From Trichomonas vaginalis G3 (taxonomy: Eukaryota; Parabasalia; Trichomonadida; Trichomonadidae), in the NCBI RefSeq assembly GCF_026262505.1, contig NC_067205.1, positions 14,074,001 to 14,138,000 on the forward strand: 64,000 nt of DNA. The letters are read 5' to 3'. The notes beneath the pieces were generated by a model, which did no database searches, had not been told where the DNA came from, and saw only the letters and a list, made by a program, of their open reading frames with translations. Below, piece after piece: positions 42,530 to 52,898 of the stretch (position 1 is its first letter; every line of letters starts with the position of its first letter). Both the position numbers and the translations under genes were made by a program.

Positions 42530-43100
42530 GGAATAGGAGCCTACCAGGCACTGATATATAATCAGTGCTTTGTAGGCTCCTATTCCTAATAGAAAGTTCG
42601 AAAACTCGGTCGCAATTGCATCTGATTGCGACCGAGTTTTCGAACTTTCCCGAGGGAATTGGAGGGTGGGAGGTACATAGATAGACTTTGTATCTCTCAC
42701 CCTCCAATTCCTTCGGGAATGTTCGAAAACTTTGGTGCAATCAGCAACGATTGCACCAAAGTTTTTGCGTTTAATTGAAGGAATTGCTCTTTATGATATA
42801 TACAGTTACAATGCATATATCATAAGGAGCAATTCCTTCCAGATATCTGGCAAACTTGCTCGCAATGGTTCACAATTGCGAACAAGTTTTGTCATTTGTC
42901 AAGAGAAATTAAACCCTGCGAAGCGCCAGTTCTAGACTGGTACCTCGCAGGGTTTAATTTCTCATATTGGTAGCTTTTTATGTTTTTATATTAACAATAA
43001 CTCATGAAAAAGATTTGCTTATATAAGAGGAAACTCTCTATCAGAGGTGCTGAATTCATGCATTCGCATCTGATAGAGAGTTTCCTTTTATATAAGCAAA
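42530..43100. repeat. Cluster of eight different long hairpins
   Basis: Arms and loops: 42530-42586 (26-bp arms, 2 mismatches), 42593-42648 (24, perfect), 42648-42718 (30, 3), 42726-42765 (17, perfect), 42777-42839 (24, 1), 42852-42889 (15, 1), 42903-42963 (28, 3) and 43014-43100 (31, 1). Loops range from 5 to 25 bases. The arms of different hairpins are mostly unrelated, apart from short shared words (TTCGAAAACT, TCGCAAT). Nearly all mismatches are transitions, and read as + strand RNA most become G-U pairs. No protein frame fits the block. Confidence 0.93.
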
Positions 43101-43660
43101 TATAAGAGAATCTATTTTTTTTGGAGCGTATTCTCAAATATTGAATACTTACGAAAAGTGTTTTTTTCTAAAAATTTAATATTATGCTTATCAATATCCA
43201 TAAAATCCAAATATCTATTATTATTTTCTATATATTACTTTTCATTAACCCTTGAAAAGTCTTCTGAAAATCCATTTTTGGTTATTTTTTTGATATATCT
43301 AAAGATTGGATATTAATTAACTCATCTAGACTATTTTTATTTTTTTCATTTCAAAAAATTATATGAGCATCTCAAATTAACTTTCAAATTTTTTATTTTA
43401 AATTCATACTTATAATTATTTTTTAAGATACTTTTTTGCCCAAAAAATAATCGTACTTCCTCGACGATTAATCTCCTCTCAATTTCTATCGTTGACACTA
43501 CTTAGCATGCAACAAAAATGATATACAATATAGATTGATATTATGTATTAATCTATAAAATAAAAACTTTAGAAGAAATAAATTATAATATTTTTTAATA
43601 AACATCAATTTTATTAGTATTTCATATATATGCATCCATACATGTATTTGATATTATATC
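43101..43660. other. No gene; AT-rich right part of element Y
   Basis: Nothing beyond short frames is visible. The last 170 bases of Y (43661-43831) are richer in GC and carry the inner inverted word TTTTAGCGTGGA. Confidence 0.5.
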
Positions 43661-44010
43661 CACCGAGATCCTGTTCGTAGGACTTGCAGATAACGCTAGA
43701 CTGTTTTAGCGTGGATTTTCATTGAGATGCAACTTGGAAAAAATTGAAAATCTGGATTTGAACCTTCGACCTCTACAGTCGAAAAACGGTTCCACGCTAA
43801 AACAAAATCCACGTTAAAAACCCCCATACTGTCTTAATTTCAATTACTTAACTAATCAATTGTTACACTTTTCTAAGATGTTCTTAATAATATAATCATG
43901 TCAATATTGACAACGCATTTTCTTCTAAATATAGGTCATGCTATCCATTGATTTGCTATTGAATGATGGATAAAAAAAGATCATTTGGCTTTGAGAATAC
44001 AGTTGATAAG

Positions 44011-44768
44011 TTAAATTACAACAAAAGCATTTATACAGTTAAACAAAATATTAAAATAAACATTACAATTATTTGAACATACTGTGAATTCGAAAACATC
44101 TGTAAAACTTTTGATTTCCATCCAAAGAACAACTTTGTTCGCATCAAAAGAATCACCTGTACTAGATCTTATCACCCAAGGCCCAGGAAATGTATTTGGA
44201 TAACGATAGTTAACGTAAGCTCCAATTGCAAAATGCCAAAAAGAGGAATTGCAGCATTGCATATATGTCGCATCCGTTGGACTAAGCATAAGCCCATTCC
44301 ATATTTCTCCTGTCCAAGTGGAAGATTCATCTGTTTCTAATCCCAAGTCTTTTTTAGATGAGTAATTTCCAAAAGGGGATTGAGATTGACTAAAAATGTT
44401 TTCGCCGGCATGTCCAGGATAACGTAATATAAAAGAATATCGTAAAGTTGGTCTATTTATTTGAGGAATGTATTTTAGGATGCTGAAAAGATTAGGGTTT
44501 TATTTAAAGCTACATTTTCTGGTGTGAAAAAGCCAAAACTTGCGTTATGCTCAAATATTTTTATCCATTTTCTGTTTTTGTAACTCATAAGTTGGTATCC
44601 ATCAAGGGAAAATGGTACATTATCAATAGGTTCGCTAAATGATGTTTCAATTGACAATTGTTTTTTAAGATTTCTGGTATTTTCATTTTTGGTCTTTGAT
44701 AACTGCAATTTATCATCATCTACAACATTGTGAGGGTAGGGAGGACAGTTTAGAAATGAAATTGTTCA
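44011..44768 (-). pseudogene. Surface-type protein fragment of unknown family, one frameshift
   Basis: Two frames continue one another with a shift near 44480. The upstream part reads FSLDGYQLMSYKNRKWIKIFEHNASFGFFTPENVALN and the downstream part RYSFILRYPGHAGENIFSQSQSPFG, TWTGEIWNGLMLSPTDATY and FWHFAIGAYVNYRYPNTFPGPWV, ending in a hydrophobic C-terminus. The open frame starts at about 44768 without an ATG. Trp/Tyr-rich strands suggest an extracellular beta-sandwich module. I do not recognise a named domain. It lies between element Y and element U copy 2. Confidence 0.5.
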
Positions 44769-44940
44769 AACAAAATTAATTATCGAAAATTGAATTGATA
44801 AAAATACTTCTAACATATAAACCAATCAGAAACGCCTCAAAGTTCAGCTATTCAATCAGCATAATATCATAGAAATCACTGAACAAAGTTGGAAATGGAT
44901 TTTTTTTTGAGAGAAAGAAAATTTCAGAATGGCTAAAATA

Positions 44941-45550
44941 CAAAAATAGTTTAGTCGGTTTTTGCAGTTTTAAAATGTTAGTCACCTTTCTCCTTCCAAA
45001 GTGAAAAAAATTGTTTAAAATATAAAAAGAATTTTTATTCGCATAGGCGACAAACAAGGATTTATTAATAAATAATGGGCTTTGAGTATTGATCTGAATT
45101 GAATCAGATAATTAGCCGTAAAAAATCTTCTAATAACGATTTCTCATGCATGAAAGATGGCTATGAGTGGCGTTAATGAGGGCGTTTGATAATTGGAGTT
45201 GGACATAAAATTTGGAGATCTTAATTTTTGAGAATTTTGGTGCGATCTTACTGGTACAAGCAAGAGTATGGAAGGAGATTGAACTGAGAAAAAAACTAGA
45301 GCATGCAAAAGAATCATGCTACAGCTTAGTTGAATGTCATTTATGCAAATAAAAATATCTTTTCAAATTTCAAACAAATTTTTGCCACTTTTGAAAGAAG
45401 ATAAGGTAACAAACATTTTAAAATGCAAAACCTAGACTTAAACTATGCCGAAATGTGAGCTCACCGTTACGGTTTTTTCTTTGGGGGCGAGCTTGCGAGC
45501 CCCCAAAAAAAGAAAAAACCGTAACGGTGACTAACATTTAGGAAAAATTT
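44941..45550. mobile_element. Element U, copy 2 (inverted relative to copy 1)
   Basis: The reverse complement of 41105-41715, including the GC-rich hairpin (about 45463-45531, reading GGGGGCGAGC/GCTTGCGAGCCCCC). Together the two copies form a 610-bp inverted pair 3.2 kb apart. Confidence 0.8.
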
Positions 45551-45689
45551 GAAATGATGTAAACCATAATCTTTGTCAAAATTGTCATCGTAATTTTAGT
45601 TGTAAAAAAATTTTTAATGTTTTTAGCTTTGCTAGTCACTATATAAGAAGTTTTATAGATATGGATGAAAATGAAACTCATTTTGAGGC

Positions 45690-46100
45690 TGTTTTTCTAT
45701 TGGAATAATTCAATCAAAATATTATTCTAGCTACCTACCAAATAAAGTGATGCTCGAGAAAGTCTCTGATTTCGATGACTATGATCTTTCGTTTGAAATT
45801 GAGGAAACTTATAAGAAGATCGCAAAATTAGAATTCAACTTAACAGGCAAAGATGAATACATATGCTCATCATTAACAGATGATATGAGTCGTGATGTGA
45901 ATGGTTTAATTTCACCTAAATCTATCGAATTTTTAGTATTACGTCATGATGACCAGCTTTGGTACAAGTATGACCTGCGCCAAAAACCATCAATGTTTTC
46001 GAATTCAATTGTTAAGGTTGTAATTGGAGTCATAATTTATATGATAATTGGAATTGCTTTGATCTTCAAATTCTCTAGGAAATCGAAGAAGGTATCCTAG
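45690..46100 (+). pseudogene. C-terminal end of a membrane-anchored protein
   Basis: An open frame with no convincing start; the first in-frame ATG is at 45750. It ends with one transmembrane segment (IVKVVIGVIIYMIIGIALIF) and a short basic tail (KFSRKSKKVS), the typical end of type I trichomonad surface proteins. The rest (about 90 residues) is acidic and has no recognised domain. The ectodomain has been lost. Confidence 0.55.
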
Positions 46101-46161
46101 AAAGAATAAATTTTGTACATATTGTTGAATAAAAAAAATTATTAATAAGAAATTATTTTAT

Positions 46162-47088
46162 TCAAACAAGAGTGAATAAGGATAAAGAGAATAGGAAAGA
46201 GTATATGGTGAAATACGATGTTACACGTGAGAATACAGTTAAACAATCGTGTTGCTTACCCAAATGGCACAATGTATTAACAATGAAGCTATGAGATCCA
46301 TTATATGATAAGTAAGGTGAGATAGAGCTAAAGGAGTTTCTATTAAATGAACAATAAGTGAAAGAAATTTGCTTATTGATAAAAATTTTTGCTGTATTTT
46401 CTGAAAATACACAATGATCAACAGATGATGATGTATCAGCGACTTGGATGAAATAGTAGATAGGATCTAAAACTTGATTTTTATAAAAATTTGAAATTTT
46501 AACATAAAACTTTGAGTCTGAATAGAATATCGTATTTATTGTAGCATTACATGATAAGACGTTAACAAAGGAGGCATTCGCTTGTCCATATGAATTTCCG
46601 AAGTAAAAACCAGGAGAATTTTGTGCTTTATTATTCGTAGAATTATAGTATGATAGAGATGTTTGCCCACCTCCTAACCAAATCATATCAGTAACAGTCG
46701 GCTTAGAGATACAATCAGCTAATGAGATTGTTGAAAGATCATTTACGCTTTCTGATGATGATGGAATGCTAACATAACAATAATGTCCTTTAGTGGTTGA
46801 ATAAACGTTTCGAGCACAAATGCTTGATTGATAAATCAACTGACCAGTGTTGAAGAAAACACAGCCACCATTTTGGGTTGACGTAACTGTGTTAAATGTA
46901 TCATGTTCGAGAGTTAAAACTGAATTCGATTGTGTGAGGCGAATAGCGCCATCATTGTTGATGTTTTCGAACAAAACACCACTAAGATGGAAGTTGAAAG
47001 AAACTGACTTGCTTGATCTCTCGTCTGGAGTAAGTAATGTCCAAACGTCGTTACTCTTAAAGAATTCATTAGATGAAAAATCAGGCAA
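46162..47088 (-). pseudogene. Beta-helix surface-type protein, copy 3, lacks an ATG
   Basis: An open frame of 308 residues (LPDFSSNEFFKSNDVW... to FSLSLFTLV), close to copy 2 in the middle: a long identical block spans about 46745-47000, which corresponds to 37985-38240. It has the same Pmp-like beta-helix features and a hydrophobic C-terminus. As in the relatives the frame begins at TTG just after stops. A tRNA-Met lies 140 bp beyond on the other strand, as for copy 2. Confidence 0.6.
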
Positions 47089-47228
47089 TTCAGCCGATCA
47101 AAAATTGAAATTTTTTCAGATTTGATTTTGACATTTTTTACAGTTCAACAGAAAATTGAGAGATGAAAAATTGAAAAGAAAGTATCAATTTTTTATTAGG
47201 AACATAACGTTTTTTGAATTGATGTAAT

Positions 47229-47301
47229 GCTTTCGTAGCTCAGTAGGTAGAGCGTAGGTCTCATAATCCTAAGGTCGCGAGTTCGAGCCTCACCGAAAGC
47301 A
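47229..47301 (+). tRNA. tRNA-Met (anticodon CAT), second identical copy
   Basis: Base-for-base the same as 38460-38532, with the same GATGTAAT just upstream and a T-rich tract downstream, as expected for a polymerase III terminator. It was duplicated together with the neighbouring beta-helix gene. Confidence 0.93.
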
Positions 47302-47523
47302 TTGATTTTTTTTTCTATCTTTTTTTTCATAATTCCAAAGCTTTCCTTTTAATCGATAATCTTCAAGGTTTATCTTATACACATTCTATGTCTTTTCTTC
47401 TTTAATTGACGATGTTTGAAACTATGTTTATCGATTAATCTCACGAATTTTTCTCAATCGATCTTCTTTAATTGACAATTTTTAATCATTTGCTTATTGG
47501 TTAAATTATAATAATAAAAACAA

Positions 47524-48520
47524 TTAGATTGATAAATACAAACTTTTCCTCCCCTTCACCAAGGAAAGTAAAATATGAAAATGGAAGAGAAACGGAATAT
47601 GCTTAGAAATCTTTTTATATTTCACTTCACATAGAAAAGTAGAATATAAATCCTTTAAAACAATTTCCTTCATATCTATCGTTCTATGAATATACTCTGC
47701 ATTTGTTATGAAAGTATTATCAGATTCAAAATAACACTCACTTGCCGAAAGCGTTCCATCAGTAGCTGGAAATATAGCGATCAAATCATATGCCTTATTT
47801 CCTTTAAAATAGCATCGATAAACGTTAATGATTGCATCCCAAACACAAAATATCCCCAAATAATCTTGCGTATCTACAATTTTGTTGTCAATAATATTAC
47901 AAAAAGAAAATTGATGTGTTTCTTCGTATGACATAAAACTGGCTAAAGTGGAAGATGAAAGGTTTTCAAAATTGCTATAATTTACTATAGATAAAGAAAA
48001 TGGACTTCGAATACTTAAAGCCGAGGCTTCATTAAATGAAGAATCTGAAATATTAATAGATGAATAAACTAATTTTCCGCCTTTATGATCTAAAACGCTT
48101 GAGAATCCTATGTTTTTATTAATAGATGATTGAATAATTAAATTCAAATTTTTATCATCGATTGTTGCAATAACTCGTGAATGTGAACCGAAATTAGATA
48201 CTTTGGTTTCATAACTGCAAATTTTATACTGAACACACGATCCTGAATTGTAGAATAAGATTGATCCACCAGATTCATCATTTGAACATTTATAAAATGA
48301 AGAAGTTGAAATAAGTAGCTTCGTTTCTTCTGTTGAACTAATATTGATAACAGCATCTTTAATAAAATTTTTAAAAAGGACATGATCAACAAATACATGC
48401 TTATTTTCATTGACTTTTCGACTTTTATTAACAACAGTATTAATTAATGCTTTACTATAAAATCTTTCCCATATATCATAAGATGGTCCGGATGAATGTA
48501 TACAATTAAATCCCTCCCTT
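47524..48520 (-). pseudogene. Beta-helix surface-type protein fragment, 5' end missing
   Basis: A frame open from about 48525 down to 47524 (about 330 codons) with no ATG at its beginning. It reads GFNCIHSSGPSYDIWERFYSK, then SSFYKCSNDESGGSILFYNS and CYFKGNKAYDLIAIF, matching the GG(A/S)I and FxxN/FKGN turns of the Pmp-like beta-helix family. It is more distant from the three copies to the left. The C-terminus (HIPFLFHFHILLSLV) is hydrophobic, followed by a basic tail. Confidence 0.6.
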
Positions 48521-48799
48521 TATATATGTTTATTTTTTTTTCAAAGAAATAATAATTGAGACAACCTTCTCAATTTTCCAATCAGAACAAATATTTCAAT
48601 TCTATAACTAATTTTACATTAATAACACAATGGAATCTAATTACATTTCATTTAAAATACAACAGTAAATTTAATTGGCCTTTTTATTTTTTGAAGTATG
48701 GGAATATACTCATATTTTTACTCTAACGATTCAAGATTGTGGGTGAGAGATATGAAAAATAACAGGTTTGAAATCAACGAAAAATATTTTTTTAAATGT

Positions 48800-50140
48800 T
48801 TATTTAGCTTCAGCTTTTTGTTTTTCAGCGAGAGACATCCAAACAGCCAAGTTGGATTTGAGTTGTTCAACATTTGCTTGCAGTTCAGGGAATATGGTTG
48901 CCACAGTGTTATACAATGGCAGACAAACAAAGTTGTAGAAACCAATTTGGGATTTCGGTTTATCTGGATGTTCTCTGTCATTTTGTGGCGATGTCAAACC
49001 CATTCCAGAAGACTTTTCTCTGTCACCTTGTCTGAAGTATTCATTATTGAGGATATCAACCCATTTATTAGCGATTTCAAATGGTCTTGCGACACTTGAA
49101 ATATCAGCAACTTTCATAATTAATCCCATTGCAGATTTTCTGTCTTCTTCATTTTCCAAATTGAACTCACCAGCTTCAATTTTTGCTTTAACTGCCTTGA
49201 TAATATCATAATGTCTAGCCATATCTGTACCAAGAATGAACTTAATCATCATTTGCCAGAACTTCTTTGTGTCTTTCTCATCCAATGCGTGAATGATATT
49301 ATAATTTTCATCAGAAATAATATCAATAGACATTGTTAAATGATGAGTTTCCATGACAGAAGTATCCTTAAACAAAATTCCTAATGGCGTTTCTGCTCTG
49401 ATATTAAAGACATTATTGTATCCTTCATGATCAATATCATGGCAAAGATCTGATGTCAACAAAGCTAAGATTCTAATTTTGACAAAACATTTTGAAGATT
49501 TTGAGAACAAATTTCGAAACACAAAAACTCCAAAACATCGCAAACATGCATGAAATTATGATAAGGAACATCATTATAAGAAGATCTTACCTTGTAAATG
49601 AATCTGAAGAAGAGTTCATTAGATATATCAAATTCTTTCAACAAACCAAATTTGTTATACAAATAAAAGATTTCTTTGATATGATTCAAACCTTTCCATT
49701 CATGAGAGAAGAAATTCCTCGAACTAAAGATCTTTTGCTGCTCTTCAGTTAACATTAATTTCGCTGGAATAACACCAACTAAACTACGTTCAGGTTCTGT
49801 AATGTATTTATTCATTTCTATGTTCGATTGTCCATTCATTGCGAGTAATTTCAATCTATCATTTTCAATGGCAACGGATGCCAAAACAGCAAAGTTTTCA
49901 ACAATTTGTTTGTCAAGTCTATTGAAATCATTGTTGTTCTTGTTAACGATTTCAACAACACCAATTAAATCTCCAGAACCATTCAATATCGGACAAGCCA
50001 ACAAAGATTTTGTCTTGAAATTGTTTTGTTCATCAAATGATCTATTGAAATCATTCGATGAATAAACATCATTGTTAATAACTGTCTTCTTTTCTTTCGC
50101 ACAATAAGCAAAGACAGTTGATGATATCTTTGATTTTGAT
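48800..50140 (-). pseudogene. GAF plus class I cyclic-nucleotide phosphodiesterase, truncated and frameshifted
   Basis: The right-hand part (about 50140-49800) is the end of a GAF domain (NDFNRSFDEQNNFKTKSLLACPI, GVVEIVNK). Then comes the catalytic domain with metal ligands: YHNFMHVCDVLEF, DLCHDIDHEGYNN, ILGTDMARH, KVADISSVARPFEIANKW, EYFRQGDREK and the SQIGFYNFVCLPLYN block, ending at 48800. This domain set hydrolyses cAMP/cGMP, and trichomonads have many such enzymes with nucleotide cyclases. One base appears missing near 49470, changing frame just before LALLTSDLCHD. The 5' part of the gene is absent, with sequence of another gene joined at about 50110-50170. Confidence 0.85.
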
Positions 50141-50527
50141 GATAGTAAAATTGGTGCAATCGCAACTGAATTTAGTGCCTTACTTACAGATAAATTATTT
50201 GATACAAATTATCTCTTAACATTATTCCATGATATTTGCAAATATTATCCTAAATGCACTAAATACATATGTAGTCTCATTGATTCTATCTTTCAGAAGT
50301 ATCATAACTACAACGGAATTGAAAACTTAAATATTAATGAAAAAATACAAGTCTTCCTTGTCAAAAAAGGATACATACAGAAACAAATACCAAATATCTA
50401 CAAGAATGTTAGCGCTGACAAGATCTTTGACGTTTATCCTGAAGATGAAATTAAAAAGCAAATTTTAAAAGACAAAAGTTTAAAATTAAGGGAGGCTTAC
50501 GACCAATTGTCACTTTTTGGACCTTGA
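50140..50527 (+). pseudogene. 3' fragment of another host gene
   Basis: An open frame of roughly 130 codons, with no start codon near its beginning, ending TGA at 50525-50527. It reads TNYLLTLFHDICKYYPKCTKYIC, then IQVFLVKKGYIQKQIPNIYK and SLKLREAYDQLSLFGP, helical and basic. The family was not recognised. It faces the truncated phosphodiesterase with no spacer, so the two were joined by a rearrangement. Confidence 0.55.
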
Positions 50528-51114
50528 TGGGAAAATGCAACTTCGCAAGGTCCCAAGGTCCCGAAAACCAAAAAAATTGATGAAAGCTAAAAATGCTCAG
50601 TACAGTATAAAGGTTCATGTCCTACCGCTCAAACTTTCTAATTCTTTCAAAAATTTAAAATTTTAAATTCAAATTAACTAAATACTATCATTTCAAAACT
50701 AAAACTCATACAGAAAGTAATCTAATGAATAAGCGATGTTGAATCATAAGGCATACATGACTGATTAAGTTAATTTTATTATGATGTATATGATGAGAAA
50801 ATTAGATTGAAATCAGTATTAAATTAAATGTCATTAGTATGCTATAATATGTGTCGTGTTTTCATTTGATTTTGAGAATATAACGCTTTTGATAATCTTG
50901 AATAAGCGATTCCGAACGTTTGTTTAAGGAGACTTTATAATTTTTAACCTATGTGCGTGGTGATTGTACTAGAGAATATGTTGTTAAAAGTTGTAGAAAT
51001 GTGTTTCTTTTACATGAAAATTATGAAAAAGAAAAATGTTTCAATTTGAGAAATATAGTTCTACATAATAACACATATGGAAATAAAAAAAAAAAAAAAA
51101 AAAAAAAAGGGATT
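50528..51114. other. No gene; spacer with a 24-base poly(A) run
   Basis: No gene is supported. The A run at 51085-51108 directly precedes the probable left border of the second virus-like element. A small hairpin GGGCTTCCAGGCAC/GTGCCTTCTAGCCC lies at about 51117-51147. Confidence 0.5.
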
Positions 51115-51342
51115 GGGGCTTCCAGGCACTTCGTGCCTTCTAGCCCTGATGTTGATGTTTAGTATAAATGAAGTTTTTATTCGGAGGACTCTTCTTCTTC
51201 CTCCATTGCTTCTGGGAAGAAGCCTTCTTCTGGGTGGAAAACATTATATAATGTGTCGCTTTTCACAAATTATATATGTTTTCATGCTTTGTCACTTTTC
51301 TGTCACTTTTCAGGAAAAAACATTTTTATTATTATATATAAA

Positions 51343-52151
51343 TGAATTTTACAAACCACCGTTACCGTTCTTTGGAAATAAGAGTAAATGTAAAGATATT
51401 ATATTGAGAGAACTTAAGAAACTACCGAATGGTCTAACATTTGTAGATTTGTTCGGTGGAAGTTTCTATATATCCCATTTGTGCCATATAATATTCCCAG
51501 ACTCAAAGATTATATGCAATGACTTCGACAACTATATGGACCGTCTCAAAATATACCAGACACAACAATATATTGAAAGAGTTAAAAGAAAAGATCTATA
51601 GGAAGAATGGACGTATACATTAGATAAGAAAAATATTGTGAGAGAGGTTTTGAAAAAAGCAGAATATATAGACTGGGATAGTATATCTGCTAGACTATTA
51701 TATAGTGGTTCTATAAGAGTTCATGACATTGAAACACTTATGTCAAAAGTTTTATATCTTAACTATACAAATGTTTTCAAAGAGGACATAGAAAAATATA
51801 TTGAGGTATAGAGTTTGTGAGATGTCATTGGACAGAGTTGTATGAAAAATATAAAGACAAGGAAAATGTTTTCTTATAGTGGACCCGCCGTTCTATAACA
51901 CATGGGATTTTCAATACCAAGTAGACTGGACTTTGAGAGACTCTTTAGAAACTTTAGACGTTTTACATAACCATCCATGCTTTTACTTTACATCCGATAA
52001 AAGTGGTTTGGAAACCGTTATGAGATGGTTAGAGGACATACATGACTATGAGTTTATATATGACAAGATAGAATATGAGAGAGGTCCTATAAACTGGAGA
52101 AAGTGTCACAATAAAGAAATTTTATTAGTAAGTAAATGTGGTTTGAAATAG
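51343..52151 (+). pseudogene. D12-class DNA adenine methyltransferase, broken
   Basis: The N-terminal part reads YKPPLPFFGNKSKCKDIILREL and TFVDLFGGSFYISHLCH, the AdoMet-binding motif region (LPFxGNK and FVDLFGG) of Dam-like enzymes. The later frame 51879-52151 carries the catalytic DPPFYNTWDF motif and FYFTSDKSG. It looks broken two or more times. Such enzymes methylate the N6 of adenine in DNA and could mark or protect the element's DNA. It is the first gene of the second element. Confidence 0.75.
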
Positions 52152-52288
52152 GACTACTTGTTTTAGGTTTTTCCATTGTGTCATTTATTTATTTGACGTG
52201 GCAGAAAAGTACAGAGATATGAAGATGAACCAATGCCTGCAAATGTTCTGCATATGTACTCGTAAGAGATATTTTTATCTAATATTAA

Positions 52289-52634
52289 ATGGACGCACAG
52301 AACTTAGCGAATGCACAGATGGACAACCAAACCAGAGAATATTCCAAATGAAGTTAGAATACAAACTGCAATGGCAAACTATGGTCAAGTGCCAACAGAT
52401 GTACAAATGCAAACTGCCATGTCAAATGACGCTGCGTTAGGTTTGCCACCATGGTATGCAAATATGAGATGGAAAGAGTTTTATACAAACCCTGAAGTGG
52501 GATATAAACAACTTTATGCAGATGACGCGAACACAGGAGTTGACCCAGAATATGTTTTCTACCAGAGGAGAAACAGAATGTATGAGCTCCAGTTAAGAAT
52601 GCTATGGAACTCAACAGGAAACGTAAGAGACTAG
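52289..52634 (+). CDS. Element protein of unknown function, Gln/Asn-rich
   Basis: Begins MDAQNLANAQMDNQ after an ATTTTTATCTAATATTAA leader similar to that of the capsid-like gene at 19962. It continues in an adjacent frame with TAMANYGQVPTDVQMQTAMSND and NMRWKEFYTNPEVGYKQLY. It looks broken about once. No family was recognised; a small virion protein is plausible. Confidence 0.4.
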
Positions 52635-52663
52635 GCGGACATTAGATTTTTACATATAGTAAA

Positions 52664-52893
52664 ATGGGTTTCTTCAGTAAGATAGGAAACTTCTTTCGAA
52701 ATGTTGAGAGGTATATGGAATAAAAACCGTAGGAAGAGGAATTGGAACGGAGTCAAAAATATTGGTAAAGAGTAGGTCAGTTTGTTGGTATTATACCTAA
52801 AGACCTGAACCAGAAAGAACAAGCTCCTGTTATACCAGCCTGAACCTGCACACAGTCTAGTTGGCAACCAAATCCAACACCTCAACCGTATTA
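52664..52893 (+). pseudogene. Small element gene, broken
   Basis: Starts MGFFSKIGNFFRNVERYME, an amphipathic beginning, and ends in a Pro-rich stretch (NPTPQPY) in another frame. A similar MGLFGALAG-type beginning is at 55992. A small membrane-active or internal capsid protein is possible. Confidence 0.35.
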
Positions 52894-52898
52894 AAAAA

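Larger units (their letters stand above)
40897..43831. mobile_element. Element Y: 2.9-kb composite with 18-bp inverted repeats and 6-bp target duplication
   Basis: The ends are CAGTATGGGGGTTTTTAA (40897-40914) and its exact complement (43814-43831). Flanks are identical TCTTAA words (40891-40896 and 43832-43837). A second inverted word, TTTTAGCGTGGA/TCCACGCTAAAA, sits inside the right end. Element X copy 2 is inserted at the TTAA of the left repeat, element U copy 1 sits inside X, and a hairpin cluster follows (42530-43100). No transposase is seen. A 6-bp duplication is the Maverick/Polinton length, but the ends do not begin AGT, so the family is open. Confidence 0.75.

Noticed and set aside
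42530-43100. CRISPR-like array
   Set aside because: The hairpins have unlike arms and no constant repeat or regular spacer, and the organism is a eukaryote.
48144-48434. 96-aa reverse frame as a gene
   Set aside because: A different reverse frame through the same bases carries the beta-helix pattern and continues into 47524-48147.
51085-51108. Poly(A) run as the tail of a retroposed gene
   Set aside because: No processed-gene sequence precedes it and no target duplication was found; it may be a simple slippage tract.
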